Of a stretch of 64,000 nucleotides of DNA, positions 25,615-35,394 are shown piece after piece (within the stretch, counting starts at the first letter, position 1; every line of letters begins with the position of its first letter). A program made the position numbers and the translations under genes. Location of the stretch: positions 62,001 through 126,000 of the forward strand of contig NZ_JANYUY010000002.1 in assembly GCF_025060755.1 (NCBI RefSeq), given 5' to 3'. Under the pieces are notes generated by a model, which was not told the DNA's origin, did not search any database, and worked only from the letters and a program-made list of their open reading frames with translations. The DNA comes from Paenibacillus doosanensis (lineage in GTDB: Bacteria > Bacillota > Bacilli > Paenibacillales > NBRC-103111).

Positions 25615-26250
25615 ATGGCTACTTTACTTCATATTATCGCGCATCCGAACAACGAAACCCAATCCTTCAGCATGGCCGTGGGCAAGGCATTTGTCGAGGC
25701 CTACCGCGAAGCCCATCCGGGTGACGAAGTGGTTCGCCTGGACTTGTACAAAGCCCACATTCCCCATATCGATGCCGACGTGTTCAGCGGCTGGGGGAAG
25801 CTTCGCTCCGGCAGCGCAATGGATCAGCTATCGGCCGAGGAGAAATCGAAGGTAACGCGATTGAACGAGCTTACCGACCAATTCGTCGCCGCCGATAAAT
25901 ACGTCTTTGTAACGCCGATGTGGAACTTTTCCTATCCGCCGATCATGAAAGCTTATATCGATTCGATCTGTACGGCGGGCAAAACGTTCAAATATACCCC
26001 AGAAGGTCCTGTCGGCCTATTGCCGAATAAAAAAGCTCTGCATATCCAAGCCCGGGGCGGACTTTATTCCGAAGGTCCGATGGCGGAGCTGGAAGCAGGA
26101 CACCGGCATTTGACCGCTATTATGAAATTTTTCGGACTTCCGGGGCTGGAAGGCTTGTTCATCGAAGGACATAACCAATTCCCGGACCGGGCCGAATCGA
26201 TCAAACAAGAAGCAATTCAAAAAGCCGTCGCACTTGCAAAAACATTTTAA
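25615..26250 (+). CDS. azoR: FMN-dependent NADH-azoreductase
   Basis: A 211-aa flavodoxin-fold quinone/azo reductase. The FMN phosphate loop is [14 protein letters not shown] near the N-terminus. [18 protein letters not shown] is the second FMN contact, and the C-terminal [19 protein letters not shown] is typical of the family. It probably detoxifies quinones by two-electron reduction. AAAGGA lies 12 bases before the ATG. It ends with a strong terminator. Confidence 0.92.
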   Translation: MATLLHIIAHPNNETQSFSMAVGKAFVEAYREAHPGDEVVRLDLYKAHIPHIDADVFSGWGKLRSGSAMDQLSAEEKSKVTRLNELTDQFVAADKYVFVTPMWNFSYPPIMKAYIDSICTAGKTFKYTPEGPVGLLPNKKALHIQARGGLYSEGPMAELEAGHRHLTAIMKFFGLPGLEGLFIEGHNQFPDRAESIKQEAIQKAVALAKTF

Positions 26251-26259
26251 ACGCGTATA

Positions 26260-26296
26260 GCGCGGATTCCTCTTAAATGGAGAATCCGCGCTTTTT
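26260..26296 (+). terminator. Terminator of azoR
   Basis: GCGCGGATTC (26260-26269) pairs perfectly with GAATCCGCGC (26282-26291) around a 12-nt loop, followed by TTTTT. Confidence 0.9.
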
Positions 26297-26366
26297 ACAG
26301 ACATTGCCCCAGAGACACTGCGCCTCGGCTTTCGGCAATCGGCTCCGTTAATCCGCCCTTCCGGTT

Positions 26367-26540
26367 TCAATCGATTCCGGGAGTATAATCGACAACTTTA
26401 TCTTCGCTGATGTGCAGCTGATCCTCCAGCTGTTTCTCACGGGCCGCATTGGCTTGGCCGCGGGCCGCACGGTCCGCCGCCTCCTGCTCAGCTTGACTCG
26501 AAACGGCAGCTTGAGCATCAACGGATCGGTTCTTAGTCAA
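26367..26540 (-). CDS. Small hypothetical protein, charged, 57 aa
   Basis: A short, very hydrophilic protein rich in Ala, Glu and Gln (QAEQEAADRAARGQANAARE), predicted as one long helix, then a tail ISEDKVVDYTPGID. The start is TTG with AAAGGAG nine bases upstream; a longer open frame further up has no ribosome site. Similar small acidic or coiled-coil proteins occur in Paenibacillus genomes, but I do not recognise a named family. It lies between azoR and the nitroreductase gene. Confidence 0.5.
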   Translation of the reverse strand: MTKNRSVDAQAAVSSQAEQEAADRAARGQANAAREKQLEDQLHISEDKVVDYTPGID

Positions 26541-26663
26541 GGTTCGGCACTCCTTTCCAAACGACATACGTTCTATCGATAATATGAGCTTGCTAACGTT
26601 GAAATATGCCGGTTTAAACAAATACGAAAACAAATCAAACGGATACGGAATCCTCTACTAGGT

Positions 26664-27284
26664 TTAGAAGCTTTCGCGAATGACTTGATGCTCCAGAGGA
26701 AGACGGTCTGTAGGCCGGCCTGGAGCCGCTGCCTTGCCGATAGGGACGATCATAACCGGAACGTAACGCTCCGGAATGCTCAATTCCTTCACGAGGGCAT
26801 TGCTGTCATACCCGCCCATTGGAACGGTGTCGTACCCTTTTGCTTTGGCTGCCAGCATCAACTGCATAGCCGCCAGGGATGCATTGCGGATCGCTTCGTC
26901 TCTGGCTAAGCCTGGGTTGCTTGCATAAGCGCCGTTAACCTGCCCGATCATCATCTCGCGAATTTCAGACGCCGCTTTTTCATACACGGTGGCTGCGATC
27001 TGATTTGCTTCCAAATCACCGAGCACGATCACAACGACCGAAGCGTCCACCGTTTGTTGTTGATTGTAAGTAATCGGCAGCAATCTTTCTTTATTCGCCT
27101 GCTCGCTAACGACAAGAAAACGCCAATGCTGCAAGTTCCATGAGGACGGCGCGCTCGATGCCAACGTCAATATTTCATTCAGTTCCTCCTCAGGAATCGT
27201 TACTCCCGGCTGGTACTTTCGCACGGAGTGCCGGGAACGTATCGTTTCTTCGGCCGATACGACTTTTTGTTCGACTGAGCTCAT
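26664..27284 (-). CDS. Nitroreductase family protein
   Basis: A 206-aa FMN-dependent oxidoreductase. The FMN site RSRHSVRKYQPG is near the N-terminus, SSAPSSWNLQHWRFLVV follows, and GYDTVPMGGYD with LVKELSIPERYVPVMIVPIG near the C-terminus completes the family pattern. It resembles the YodC/YdgI group of Bacillus nitroreductases. The physiological electron acceptor is unknown. Confidence 0.92.
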   Translation of the reverse strand: MSSVEQKVVSAEETIRSRHSVRKYQPGVTIPEEELNEILTLASSAPSSWNLQHWRFLVVSEQANKERLLPITYNQQQTVDASVVVIVLGDLEANQIAATVYEKAASEIREMMIGQVNGAYASNPGLARDEAIRNASLAAMQLMLAAKAKGYDTVPMGGYDSNALVKELSIPERYVPVMIVPIGKAAAPGRPTDRLPLEHQVIRESF

Positions 27285-27409
27285 GGTTTTACACTCCTAT
27301 CTAATGCCTCATCTGCTACGCCTTTAGAATCGCCCCGGAAACGCCGGGTTATGTAGCCCTCACGGCGCAAAATCATGGATACCGCAGGCGCTTCGCATAT
27401 TACGCGCGA

Positions 27410-29095
27410 TTACGCGCGATATTGAATAACGAGCCCGTGCAGCTTCTCGGAAATCCCGGACAATGTTGTCGCCGAAGAAGTGATTTCCTGAATGGAAGCA
27501 AGCTGCTCCTCGGTCGTAGCGGCCACCGTCTGCGCCAGGCTGGCCGTCTGCTCGGCGATGTATCCCATATTGCTCACCGTTGCTGCGACTTCCTCGGAGC
27601 TGGCGGACATCTGCTCCGCAGCCGCTGCCGCCTCTTGGATTCGCCTTGATACCTCCGCCGCGGACAGGACGATCAGCCCGAACGTGTTCTCGGCTTGGCC
27701 GACCGCGTCCAATCCGCCCTGCAGCTCAGCCAGCCCTTCGTCCATCGACCGGGCGGCCTGAACCGTGCTCAAACGCACCCCTTCGATCACGCGATTAATT
27801 TCCTGAATCGATTCGGCGGTTTGCGCCGACAGCTTGCGTATTTCATCCGCCACCACCGCGAAGCCGCGGCCGTGTTCGCCCGCGCGCGCCGCCTCAATCG
27901 CCGCATTGAGCGACAGCAGGCTCGTCTGTGTCGCAATCTCGCCTATAAACTCGGATATACGGTTAATGTTATGGGAATGTTCCTCCATCCCCCGGATCGT
28001 TTCGCCGGCCTTGCCGACCGCAGAGCTGATTGAATGAATTTTGGCCGAAGCCTGCTGGATCGCTTCGGCTCCCTGTTCCGCTTTCTCCGAAGCCGTCTGG
28101 GACAGCTCCGACACTTCCGATGTCGTCTCCGCTATCCGCTGGATGCCCGCCGACATCTCGTCCATCGCCCGGCTGCATTCCGCGGCGCTCTGCGCCTGAT
28201 TCTCGGAACCGCCCGCCACCTCCTGAATGGAGTGGGTCACGCTTTCGGAAGCGGCGGCATTCTGCTCCGAGCTGGCCGACAACTGCTCGGCCGAAGCGGC
28301 CACAAGCTGGGAAGCTTGCTGAATTTGCATTACCGAGTCTCGGAGCGAGCCGGACAATGTATTGACAGCGGCAATCAGCGTGCCGATCTCATCCTTGGAC
28401 GTATGGCGGATCGGCCCGCCCGTCAAATCTCCGTGCGAAATGCGGTTCAACGCTTCCGACGCCAAAGAAACGGGCCTGGAGATCAGTCTGACAAGCAGGA
28501 AGCCGATCGCGATAACAACGGCGAACGCCCCGACGAGCAGCAGCCAAAACTCGGTCAAGCTTGCCTGATACAGATCATCGCTGTCCTGCTCCGCCTGCTG
28601 AGCCCCTTTATGATTGTAATCGATCATCGCGGCGATGCTGCCCTCTACGTCCGCAAACGCTTTGGATAATTCATCGGAAGCGGCGCTCGACCCTTTTCCG
28701 GACGCTTTCTGCCGGTTGTTCGCTTCAATGAAGGCGTTCCAGTGCTGCTTGAGCCGCTGTAAATTTTCCGCATCCTGCTCGTCGGCCACGCTAGACTCGT
28801 ACCGGATCAACTGCTGCCCGATGTCGGTGAACGTATCATCCATTTGTTTGTTGATCGCTTCTTTCTTGGCCGGGTCCGGCTCCATCTGAAGCTGGTAATA
28901 TAATGTGAGCACATGCTCCTTGGCATAGCTGACATGGTTGGCTACCTCGGTGCCGATAAGCCAGTTATGCGCGATCTCCCTCGTATTGTTCTGAAGCCCT
29001 TTCATATTTTCCAAATCCATAAAGCCCATAATCCCCATCATCAGCAAAATGATGAAATACGTTAATACAAGCTTTTTCCCGACCGTCATGACCAT
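27410..29095 (-). CDS. Methyl-accepting chemotaxis protein
   Basis: A 561-aa chemoreceptor. TM1 is at about residues 5-24, the periplasm-side four-helix sensor at 25-180, TM2 at about 182-205 and HAMP next ([20 protein letters not shown]). The long cytoplasmic coiled coil has the hairpin tip [20 protein letters not shown] and [20 protein letters not shown], which contacts CheA and CheW. The ligand is unknown. GGAGGG lies eight bases before the first ATG. A tandem duplication of ATTACGCGCG near the stop codon is of no clear consequence. Confidence 0.95.
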   Translation of the reverse strand: MVMTVGKKLVLTYFIILLMMGIMGFMDLENMKGLQNNTREIAHNWLIGTEVANHVSYAKEHVLTLYYQLQMEPDPAKKEAINKQMDDTFTDIGQQLIRYESSVADEQDAENLQRLKQHWNAFIEANNRQKASGKGSSAASDELSKAFADVEGSIAAMIDYNHKGAQQAEQDSDDLYQASLTEFWLLLVGAFAVVIAIGFLLVRLISRPVSLASEALNRISHGDLTGGPIRHTSKDEIGTLIAAVNTLSGSLRDSVMQIQQASQLVAASAEQLSASSEQNAAASESVTHSIQEVAGGSENQAQSAAECSRAMDEMSAGIQRIAETTSEVSELSQTASEKAEQGAEAIQQASAKIHSISSAVGKAGETIRGMEEHSHNINRISEFIGEIATQTSLLSLNAAIEAARAGEHGRGFAVVADEIRKLSAQTAESIQEINRVIEGVRLSTVQAARSMDEGLAELQGGLDAVGQAENTFGLIVLSAAEVSRRIQEAAAAAEQMSASSEEVAATVSNMGYIAEQTASLAQTVAATTEEQLASIQEITSSATTLSGISEKLHGLVIQYRA

Positions 29096-29289
29096 GGCAA
29101 AGACCCTCCAGTATTGTCTTGATGTTTTCCGCTACTATCATAGGGGGTAATTGTATGGAATTTTACATAGAACTTTATTTACTTTGTATGAATTTCGCTA
29201 ATAATTGTCTAACATTTGCTATAATCGATAACGATAAGGCAGAACGCTGAGATAGACATTATACAAGCAAGGAGGGGGTTCCCATAGCA

Positions 29290-29787
29290 ATGTGGAACCG
29301 TCGTAAAGAAAAGCCTGCCGCGGAGCCCGGACAGGAACCTTCGGAACGCGCTCACATTCCGCTTCCCGCCGAAACGTTCGAGGATACGGAGGTCTCGCTG
29401 TCCATCCACCGGCAGATGCAGCATTGGGCGGACGAGGCGTATCAGGATTTCGTGAAAAAGGGCGGCTTGGAGCATTTGCCGGGAATCGGCAAACCGCTTG
29501 TCGTTCCCGAAGGCGACGTATTTGCGTCCATCATGAAAAACGCCAAGGTGAAGCATCCCTGGATCATGCTGCGCCAGGAAATTCAGCAGCTGATGGAACA
29601 AACCATCGAGCTTATGGAGGAACAAGTGCCGCCGGAGCTAATCGAGGAACAGTTGCGCATCATCAACGACTACATAAAGGAGCTTAACCTTCAGGCTCCC
29701 GGCTTGTCCTTGCACCGCAAGAGAGTGACCGTAAACAATATTCGGGAGGAGTACCGTAAAACCTATGTAGAGCCCTCCCGAAAATGA
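29290..29787 (+). CDS. DnaJ-related domain protein (DUF1992)
   Basis: A 165-aa protein with the DUF1992 pattern: HRQMQHWADEAYQDFVKKGG, LEHLPGIGKPL, then the helical QLMEQTIELMEEQ and INDYIKELNLQAPGLSLHRK. The same domain is found in human DNAJC28 and in small bacterial proteins of unknown function. The ribosome site AAGGAGGGGG lies somewhat far (11-14 bases) from the ATG, but no closer start exists. It is 79 nt from the following PHP gene, so the two may be cotranscribed. Confidence 0.82.
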   Translation: MWNRRKEKPAAEPGQEPSERAHIPLPAETFEDTEVSLSIHRQMQHWADEAYQDFVKKGGLEHLPGIGKPLVVPEGDVFASIMKNAKVKHPWIMLRQEIQQLMEQTIELMEEQVPPELIEEQLRIINDYIKELNLQAPGLSLHRKRVTVNNIREEYRKTYVEPSRK

Positions 29788-29866
29788 AGAGCACAGGCCG
29801 CTTTACAGCAAGCCGGGCGTCATGCTACTGTAAAGTTCACATAGATGGTTCAAGGAGGAACGACGA

Positions 29867-30697
29867 ATGAGGATATTGAAATGGGACGGCCATACTCACA
29901 CCCGCTATTGCTATCACGGAAGCGGCGCGCCGGAAGAGCAATATATCGACCGCGCCGTCCAGCTCGGCTTCGAGCGCTATACGTTAAGCGAGCATCCGCC
30001 GCTGCCCCAAGGATGGGTCGCCGACAGCGACTTGTTCCGGGAACTGGCTATGCCGGAGAGCGAGCTTCCGGCGTACATCGAATACGCTCGGCAGATGAAA
30101 CGGCTGTATGAAGGCAAAATTGAGATTACCGTCGGCCTGGAGCTCGATCATTTGCCCGGGCAGCATTCCTATACAGAACGGTTAGTCGACGAGTGGCAGA
30201 ACACGCTGGAGGACGTCGTCTATTCCGTGCATTATTTGCCCGGTATCGGCGGCATACGCTGCATCGACTTCACCTCGGACGATTTTCAAACCGGCCTTTT
30301 GGCTTATTACGGATCGATGGAGACGGTCATCGAGGAATATTACAATCAGGTCGAGGAAGCCATCGAGTGGGCCGCCAGACTGCCGATGCGCAAGCGCCTC
30401 GGCCATATCAACCTGATCGAGAAATTCCGGCAGGCGCTGCCCGAATTCGACGACAGCTTGATGGAGCGGCGGCTTCGGGGGATCATTCCCAAGCTGTCCC
30501 GCAGCGGCGTCGGCATCGACGTGAATACGGCGGGCACGCGCGTCGCGACCTGCGGCAAGCCTTACGTTCCCGAATGGTTTCTTAGCGAATGTCTCAAGCA
30601 GGGCATCCCTTGCGTTTACGGCTCGGATGCGCACAAGCCTGAGCATGTAGGAACAGGCTGGGACTGGTTTGAAGCCCAGCTCTCGGCCTCCCGGTAA
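29867..30697 (+). CDS. Histidinol-phosphatase, PHP (HisJ) family
   Basis: A 276-aa metal-dependent phosphatase that would release L-histidinol in histidine biosynthesis. Metal ligands of the PHP fold are visible: DGHTHTRYCYH at the N-terminus, SEHPPLP, GLELDHLPG, YSVHYLPGIGG, LGHINLIEKF, and GSDAHKPEHVG at the C-terminus. No other his gene is nearby, which is common for this family in Firmicutes. Start ATG with AAGGAGG eight bases upstream. Confidence 0.9.
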   Translation: MRILKWDGHTHTRYCYHGSGAPEEQYIDRAVQLGFERYTLSEHPPLPQGWVADSDLFRELAMPESELPAYIEYARQMKRLYEGKIEITVGLELDHLPGQHSYTERLVDEWQNTLEDVVYSVHYLPGIGGIRCIDFTSDDFQTGLLAYYGSMETVIEEYYNQVEEAIEWAARLPMRKRLGHINLIEKFRQALPEFDDSLMERRLRGIIPKLSRSGVGIDVNTAGTRVATCGKPYVPEWFLSECLKQGIPCVYGSDAHKPEHVGTGWDWFEAQLSASR

Positions 30698-30701
30698 ACG
30701 C

Positions 30702-31529
30702 TCAGAAGTAGATGCCGGTGCGCCCTCCTATTGCGGCGACCACTTGCCCCGGCCCCGCCAAGGCCGACGTCGGCCTGGAAGCCGGAGGCTCGCCGGTTGT
30801 CGTCAGCTTATATAAATAGGCGAAATCAGGGTGGGTCACTTCGTCCATCAAATAAGCCGACACAGTGCTTCCTTCGATCCGAAGCCTGTTGAGCTTAGCG
30901 ATAATCCGTTCCCCGGTCGTGATGCCGATCCCGTGGCCATAGTACAGATCAGGTGCCAGTCTCACCACGTTCTCTCCCTGCCATTCGATCCACTCCGGAT
31001 TGACGTCGGGATTTTTGAAATACTGGACATCGCCTCCGAACGCCTCAGCGCCGTTGAACTGCGTCACCAGCCTTAAGTCGCGGTCGTAGTTCCATGAATA
31101 GAGGTACAGATTCGCAAACAGTTTATCGAATAAAGCGTCTCCGATTACATCGAGAACTCCCTTATACAGCACAATAATAATGGCGGTGGCGCATTCGAAG
31201 GCATATTTTTTCCCGTTCAGGTAAATATCGCGCACGGCTTCGCTCGACCGGACGTCCGGATTCAATAAAAATCCCCCGTTGTCCTTGCGCGTCCAATACG
31301 CTTCGTTGCAGCGGGATTTTTTGAAGGAGGCGAAAGAAACGTCGCTTCGCTCCAAATCCTCCGCGGCCGTAATAATGGATGCGCGCAGCCGCAGCTCGAA
31401 GAAGAACGCATCCCAAGACGGATACGTAAACTTAGTAGGGCTGGCATCCATTTCTCTATAAATCGCCCGCTCCAAATCGGTCAGCGCCATTGCGCCCTGC
31501 GGGGGGCCTCCCCCGGAAATGACGATCAT
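30702..31529 (-). CDS. tgl: Protein-glutamine gamma-glutamyltransferase (spore coat transglutaminase)
   Basis: A 275-aa Tgl-type transglutaminase. In Bacillus subtilis this enzyme cross-links coat proteins through epsilon-(gamma-glutamyl)lysine bonds late in sporulation. The catalytic Cys is at residue 113 in KKYAFECATAIII, and the later blocks YFKNPDVNPEWIEWQGENVV and YGHGIGITTGERIIAKLN match the family. The start at MIVISGG is preceded by AGGTGG; upstream in-frame ATGs lack a site. It is strong evidence that the organism sporulates. The C-terminus has about 25 extra residues rich in Gly, Pro and Ala. It is convergent with the histidinol-phosphatase gene, 4 nt apart. Confidence 0.92.
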   Translation of the reverse strand: MIVISGGGPPQGAMALTDLERAIYREMDASPTKFTYPSWDAFFFELRLRASIITAAEDLERSDVSFASFKKSRCNEAYWTRKDNGGFLLNPDVRSSEAVRDIYLNGKKYAFECATAIIIVLYKGVLDVIGDALFDKLFANLYLYSWNYDRDLRLVTQFNGAEAFGGDVQYFKNPDVNPEWIEWQGENVVRLAPDLYYGHGIGITTGERIIAKLNRLRIEGSTVSAYLMDEVTHPDFAYLYKLTTTGEPPASRPTSALAGPGQVVAAIGGRTGIYF

Positions 31530-31697
31530 GACAATCCACCTGCCTTTCATGCGCGATTCATCCGTAACGAACATGCGCAGACCTTTTCCCTTTTAAGGGA
31601 TCATAACCATTCTATGTTCGGCAGCGCGCCGGCATCCCAATATTTTGGTCGAAACGAAGAAAAAATGCGCCTTGCGCCCGATTTGCCGTACCGGCAT

Positions 31698-31726
31698 TTG
31701 TTGATTCGCCCGATTCCATATATAAT
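31698..31726 (+). promoter_or_regulatory. Promoter of the MarR gene
   Basis: TTGTTG (31698-31703), 17 bases, TATAAT (31721-31726), 46 nt before the start codon. A textbook sigma-A pattern. Confidence 0.7.
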
Positions 31727-31772
31727 GAAAAAAAATTCGTTCGTTACTATCCTTATCGCGGGAGGCGCCGCC

Positions 31773-32228
31773 ATGCAATCGGAGAACAATCAAACGGAAC
31801 GATTCGAGAAAGCCCTATGGACCAGCGTCCGCAAGCTGGGTCCGGAATTGACGGCTCATTTGAGCGTTCCTTTGACCAAACAACAATTTTTCATGCTGTA
31901 CTTTATCTCGAATAAGGGCGTCTGCAAAGTGAGCGAGCTCGCCGAGCAAATGGAAGTGAAGCCGAGCGCGATCACCGTCATGATCGACCGCCTGATCAAG
32001 CACGGCGTAGCCGAACGCCGTCATGACGATAAGGACCGCCGCGTCGTCTGGATTGAGCTGACGGATAAGGGCCGGGAAGTGCTGGAAGAAATCAAGATCG
32101 TCCGCAAGCAAACGATAGGACGGTATTTGGCCGATATCGAGCCGCAGCGTCTGGAGCTGTTTCTGGACGTATTCGAACAAATCAGCGAAACTATCGCCAA
32201 GCTCCATGCCGGAAATACCGGAGAATAA
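31773..32228 (+). CDS. MarR-family transcriptional regulator
   Basis: A 151-aa winged-helix dimer. The recognition region reads VCKVSELAEQMEVKPSAITV and MIDRLIKHGVAERRHDDKDR, the latter with the wing's D-x-R-x3 pattern (DDKDRRVVWIELTDKG). The start at MQSENN is preceded by GGGAGG seven bases upstream; the open frame continues 160 nt further up through the promoter and is not real there. The target is unknown; no enzyme or exporter gene is beside it. Confidence 0.92.
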   Translation: MQSENNQTERFEKALWTSVRKLGPELTAHLSVPLTKQQFFMLYFISNKGVCKVSELAEQMEVKPSAITVMIDRLIKHGVAERRHDDKDRRVVWIELTDKGREVLEEIKIVRKQTIGRYLADIEPQRLELFLDVFEQISETIAKLHAGNTGE

Positions 32229-32420
32229 AGCGGGTCATTTCCTATAAATTCGTTTTCAACATGAAATTTATGTGATACAATGAATTTGTTGGTATATTTT
32301 GCGCATTTCATTCACATATTAGAAAGGGTTATCACTAAAGCCATAGGGGTACTCTTTCTAATGTGTGAATTTTTTTATTCATGCAAATTTAAGGAACAAT
32401 TATTGGAGGGTTTTAAGAAG
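32229..32420 (+). promoter_or_regulatory. Long leader region of the cold-shock gene
   Basis: A 190-nt AT-rich gap upstream of the cold-shock gene. Long 5' leaders are usual for csp mRNAs, where they act as thermosensitive structures. It contains a possible hairpin (AGAAAGGGTTATCACT... CTCTTTCT). No clear -35/-10 could be assigned. Confidence 0.4.
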
Positions 32421-32621
32421 ATGGAAACAGGAACAGTGAAATGGTTTAATGCGGAAAAAGGGTTTGGCTTCATCGAAGTAGAAGGCGGCAAAGACGTATT
32501 CGTACACTTTAGCGCCATTACAGGAGAAGGGTACAAATCCCTTGACGAAGGACAGCGCGTGCAGTTCAACGTTGTTCAAGGAAACCGCGGACCACAAGCT
32601 GAGAACGTAGTAAAGCTTTAA
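32421..32621 (+). CDS. Cold-shock protein, CspA/CspB type
   Basis: A 66-aa OB-fold single-stranded nucleic-acid chaperone. RNP1 is KGFGFIEV and RNP2 is DVFVHFSAI, with the C-terminal [10 protein letters not shown] typical of Bacillus Csp proteins. The start has GGAGGG ten bases upstream, and a terminator follows 20 nt after the stop. Confidence 0.97.
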   Translation: METGTVKWFNAEKGFGFIEVEGGKDVFVHFSAITGEGYKSLDEGQRVQFNVVQGNRGPQAENVVKL

Positions 32622-32641
32622 AATTTCACCGGCTGAGGAGG

Positions 32642-32670
32642 GAACTGCTCGGATGAGAGCAGTTCTTTTT
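32642..32670 (+). terminator. Terminator of the cold-shock gene
   Basis: GAACTGCTC (32642-32650) pairs with GAGCAGTTC (32657-32665), followed by TTTTT. Confidence 0.9.
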
Positions 32671-32839
32671 CCAGTGATTGCAGCGCCGAGGGCTTGTACT
32701 TTCGCTACGGCTTTCACGGCGCCCCAATACCGGAGAATCTCCTCTGCGGAAGGCGAAGCCGGCTGCTCTTAGGTTCAAGGCCATCTGTCATTCACATGTA
32801 GGTATTTTTTGCAGCGCACTAACCAAAGGAGGGGTTACC

Positions 32840-33040
32840 TTGTATTTCTCAAAGAAAACCATGGAACCGATTCAAGAAGAACAGACACCGGTGTGGATGT
32901 GCAGTAATGAAGGATGCTCTTGCTGGATGAGAGAAAATTTCGCTTTGGAAGAAACGCCTGCTTGTCCTCTTTGTCAATCCGAGATGGTGAAGAACACCAA
33001 GATGCTGCCCGCCTTGGTCAACTATCATAAGTCCTATTAA
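32840..33040 (+). CDS. YdjO-type cold-inducible zinc protein
   Basis: A 66-aa protein resembling Bacillus subtilis YdjO. Zinc-type Cys pairs: C-x4-C in WMCSNEGC and C-x2-C in ACPLCQSEM, separated by a W-x-R segment. The start is TTG with GGAGGGG upstream (spacing 6), supported because the nearest ATG lies inside the conserved region. It sits 220 nt after the cold-shock gene, in the same orientation but behind that gene's terminator. The same zinc module recurs at the C-terminus of the helicase at 36229-38625. Confidence 0.8.
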   Translation: MYFSKKTMEPIQEEQTPVWMCSNEGCSCWMRENFALEETPACPLCQSEMVKNTKMLPALVNYHKSY

Positions 33041-33146
33041 GGAACATACATAGCGACGTTGTTCGGGTGAATCGTCCCGTTCGGCTCCGCACGGCGAAAA
33101 CAAGCCAGGGTCACATGGCTGATGCATACCATAACCCGAACAATGA

Positions 33147-33179
33147 CAAAGCACTAACCGCGCTGCGGTTAGTGCTTTG
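33147..33179. terminator. Bidirectional terminator between YdjO-like and LtaS-like genes
   Basis: A perfect 15-bp stem (CAAAGCACTAACCGC with its complement) around a three-base loop, located between convergent genes. T-rich sequence follows on both strands but is short. Confidence 0.75.
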
Positions 33180-33187
33180 CCGTTTAT

Positions 33188-35173
33188 TTATGAGCTTTTC
33201 CCGCCCGTGCCGGAACCGGAGCCTTCGGCGGCAGGAATCGCGAATTCTTCGTTATAATTCGGCAGCGCTTGTTTGGTCAAATACTCCTGATCGATATATT
33301 TGGCCAAGTACTGCTTGCCGAACAACTGGTCATACTGCAGGTCGCGGTATTGATTTACCGTTGCCTGTATATCTTCGGGAACGCTCTGATGCAGCCCGCC
33401 GTCCGCATCGACGACAAGGTTGCGAAGCAAGCCCGGCGCCTCTTGCAGCAGCTTATCGTTCAGCGCAAGCGAAGCCGGCTTCTCCATGCCCAGCTTGTTC
33501 AGCACATACGTGCCGAGGAACGAGTCGCTCAGCGTAGGCTTCTGCTCTTGCGGCAGATCGACGTTCGACCACATGACAAACGGCACGCTGTGCATTTTCT
33601 TCGTTTCCTCCAGCGACCAGCTGCCGGTGCCGATCAAGCCGCCCTGCTTGTAAACGTCGTAGTCCAAGCCGAGCATCGGGAGATGGTCGCCGTAAAATAC
33701 GATGACCGTAGGCTCATCGGACTGCTGGAAATGATCGATTAGCATCTTCAGGCTTTGATCCGCATCATGCGCGCCCTGCGTGTAAGTCTCCAGAATGCTG
33801 CGGGCATCGTCGGTCAGATTGCCATTAGCTTTAATCTCAGTTTCCCCATAGCGATTATCGTCATAAGGTCCGTGGTTTTGCATCGTGACGGCGTAAATAA
33901 ACATCGGTCTGTCCGTCTCATCCACCTGCTTAATAATGTTCCGCGACACTTCGTCGTCCGAAATAAACAGACCTTTATATTCCGGGTTTTCGAATTGGTC
34001 CTTGCTCATAAAGCTTTCGAAGCCGAGCTCTTTATACACGCTTTCGCGGTTCCAGAACCATCCCTCGTACGAGTGAATCCCCATGCTTTTATAACCCTGC
34101 GTTTCGAAATAACTGGCCAAGCTCGGAACCGGCTTGCTAATATACTGCTGGTACGGCACGGACCCGTCCGGCAAAAAGCTCATGGATTGCCCGGTCAGCA
34201 CCTCATATTCCACATTGCTGGTACCCCCGCCGAACTGCGGAGACAATAAATATCCGGAGGTCGATTCCTTCTGCAGCTTATGAATCGTCGGCACCGGGTC
34301 TTCGCTGTATTGGACGTTCGGAAGCAGTGTCGGGTCCCAAAAAGCTTCGTTCATAATAAAAATGACATTCGGCTGCTTGCCTTGGAACGGATCGCCCTGC
34401 TTGCTGACCGATGCGGTCTGCACCATGTTATCACTGGCCAAATCCTGCGCAAGCGAAGCCATAGCCGGCTCGCTGTAGCCTTCCGGTTTAGAAATAATCG
34501 AGTTTTTAACGTTCATCGTGAACGCCAGCGCCATGCCGTTGTTGCTGTAGTTTTGCTTTTGATCCCAGACGATCTCGCTGACGCCCGCGCGGTCAAACAG
34601 ATGAGCCGCCCAAGTCGTCCTGACCCCCAGCGAATAAAGCGCGACCAGTGCGAGAATCCCCAAAACGGCGCGGCCTCCGATGTGCATTTTGAGCCGCGGC
34701 CAGACGAAATGCAGCGCGACCAGCACGACGACCAGCAAGCCGAGGGCGGCCAGCCGCTTAATTGCCGCAGGTCCCGTCACAAGCGGAATGATGTTCATGC
34801 CTTCTTTTTTCAGGAAAATATCCCATGGAAAAAACGGTTCGCCGATCAATTTGGTCTTAAAATAACAGACTAGAGCCATAATAGACAGTAATAAAGACGC
34901 CAAGGTGACTCCCGTCATCATTGAACCGAATAAACTATAGAAAAATACAAGAACGCATAAATCGATGATTGCATTAACCGCAAACAGCTTCTGATTTTGC
35001 ATCATCCAGGCCCAAGTTTCCGGGAACGAGCCTCGTTGAATGAATTCGACCCCAAACACCAGCAATAGCGGAACTACCGCGAGCATAATAACGATTAGGC
35101 CGTATTTTAAAGCCCGGTTTCGTTCGATCGGAGCCGTTCGGCGCTTATGCCGAGCTTTTCGTTGCAGCTTCAT
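33188..35173 (-). CDS. Lipoteichoic acid synthase-family protein (LtaS-like)
   Basis: A 661-aa polytopic protein with five N-terminal helices and a large extracellular sulfatase-fold domain. The catalytic Thr lies in QFGGGTSNVEYEVLTG, and the Mn-binding region includes VIFIMNEAFWD, HSYEGWFWNRE, and FYGDHLPMLGLD. Family members polymerise or transfer glycerol-phosphate from phosphatidylglycerol to build lipoteichoic acid. LtaS, its primase or a glycan-modifying paralogue cannot be separated by eye. The start at MKLQRK has AAAGGAG nine bases upstream. Confidence 0.9.
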   Translation of the reverse strand: MKLQRKARHKRRTAPIERNRALKYGLIVIMLAVVPLLLVFGVEFIQRGSFPETWAWMMQNQKLFAVNAIIDLCVLVFFYSLFGSMMTGVTLASLLLSIMALVCYFKTKLIGEPFFPWDIFLKKEGMNIIPLVTGPAAIKRLAALGLLVVVLVALHFVWPRLKMHIGGRAVLGILALVALYSLGVRTTWAAHLFDRAGVSEIVWDQKQNYSNNGMALAFTMNVKNSIISKPEGYSEPAMASLAQDLASDNMVQTASVSKQGDPFQGKQPNVIFIMNEAFWDPTLLPNVQYSEDPVPTIHKLQKESTSGYLLSPQFGGGTSNVEYEVLTGQSMSFLPDGSVPYQQYISKPVPSLASYFETQGYKSMGIHSYEGWFWNRESVYKELGFESFMSKDQFENPEYKGLFISDDEVSRNIIKQVDETDRPMFIYAVTMQNHGPYDDNRYGETEIKANGNLTDDARSILETYTQGAHDADQSLKMLIDHFQQSDEPTVIVFYGDHLPMLGLDYDVYKQGGLIGTGSWSLEETKKMHSVPFVMWSNVDLPQEQKPTLSDSFLGTYVLNKLGMEKPASLALNDKLLQEAPGLLRNLVVDADGGLHQSVPEDIQATVNQYRDLQYDQLFGKQYLAKYIDQEYLTKQALPNYNEEFAIPAAEGSGSGTGGKSS

Positions 35174-35394
35174 CTTCTCACACTCCTTTGTTAATAATAT
35201 CCTTCTCGGTTCGTTTCGATCCACATGGATGCATTCATTATATACACAAAAACTTAATATTAGCTGAAAATGAGGCCGAATGGGGAAAATTGGTGCAAAA
35301 AAAATGTGTAAAAGGTATGAACTCTATCATTTCCGTCCATTCTATTTAGTAGAACTCATAGATTTCGTTATGAATGGAAGGGAAGGATTGTACG

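Noticed and set aside
27395-27420. Tandem ATTACGCGCG duplication at the chemoreceptor stop codon
   Set aside because: Only two units and no link to a known element or function.
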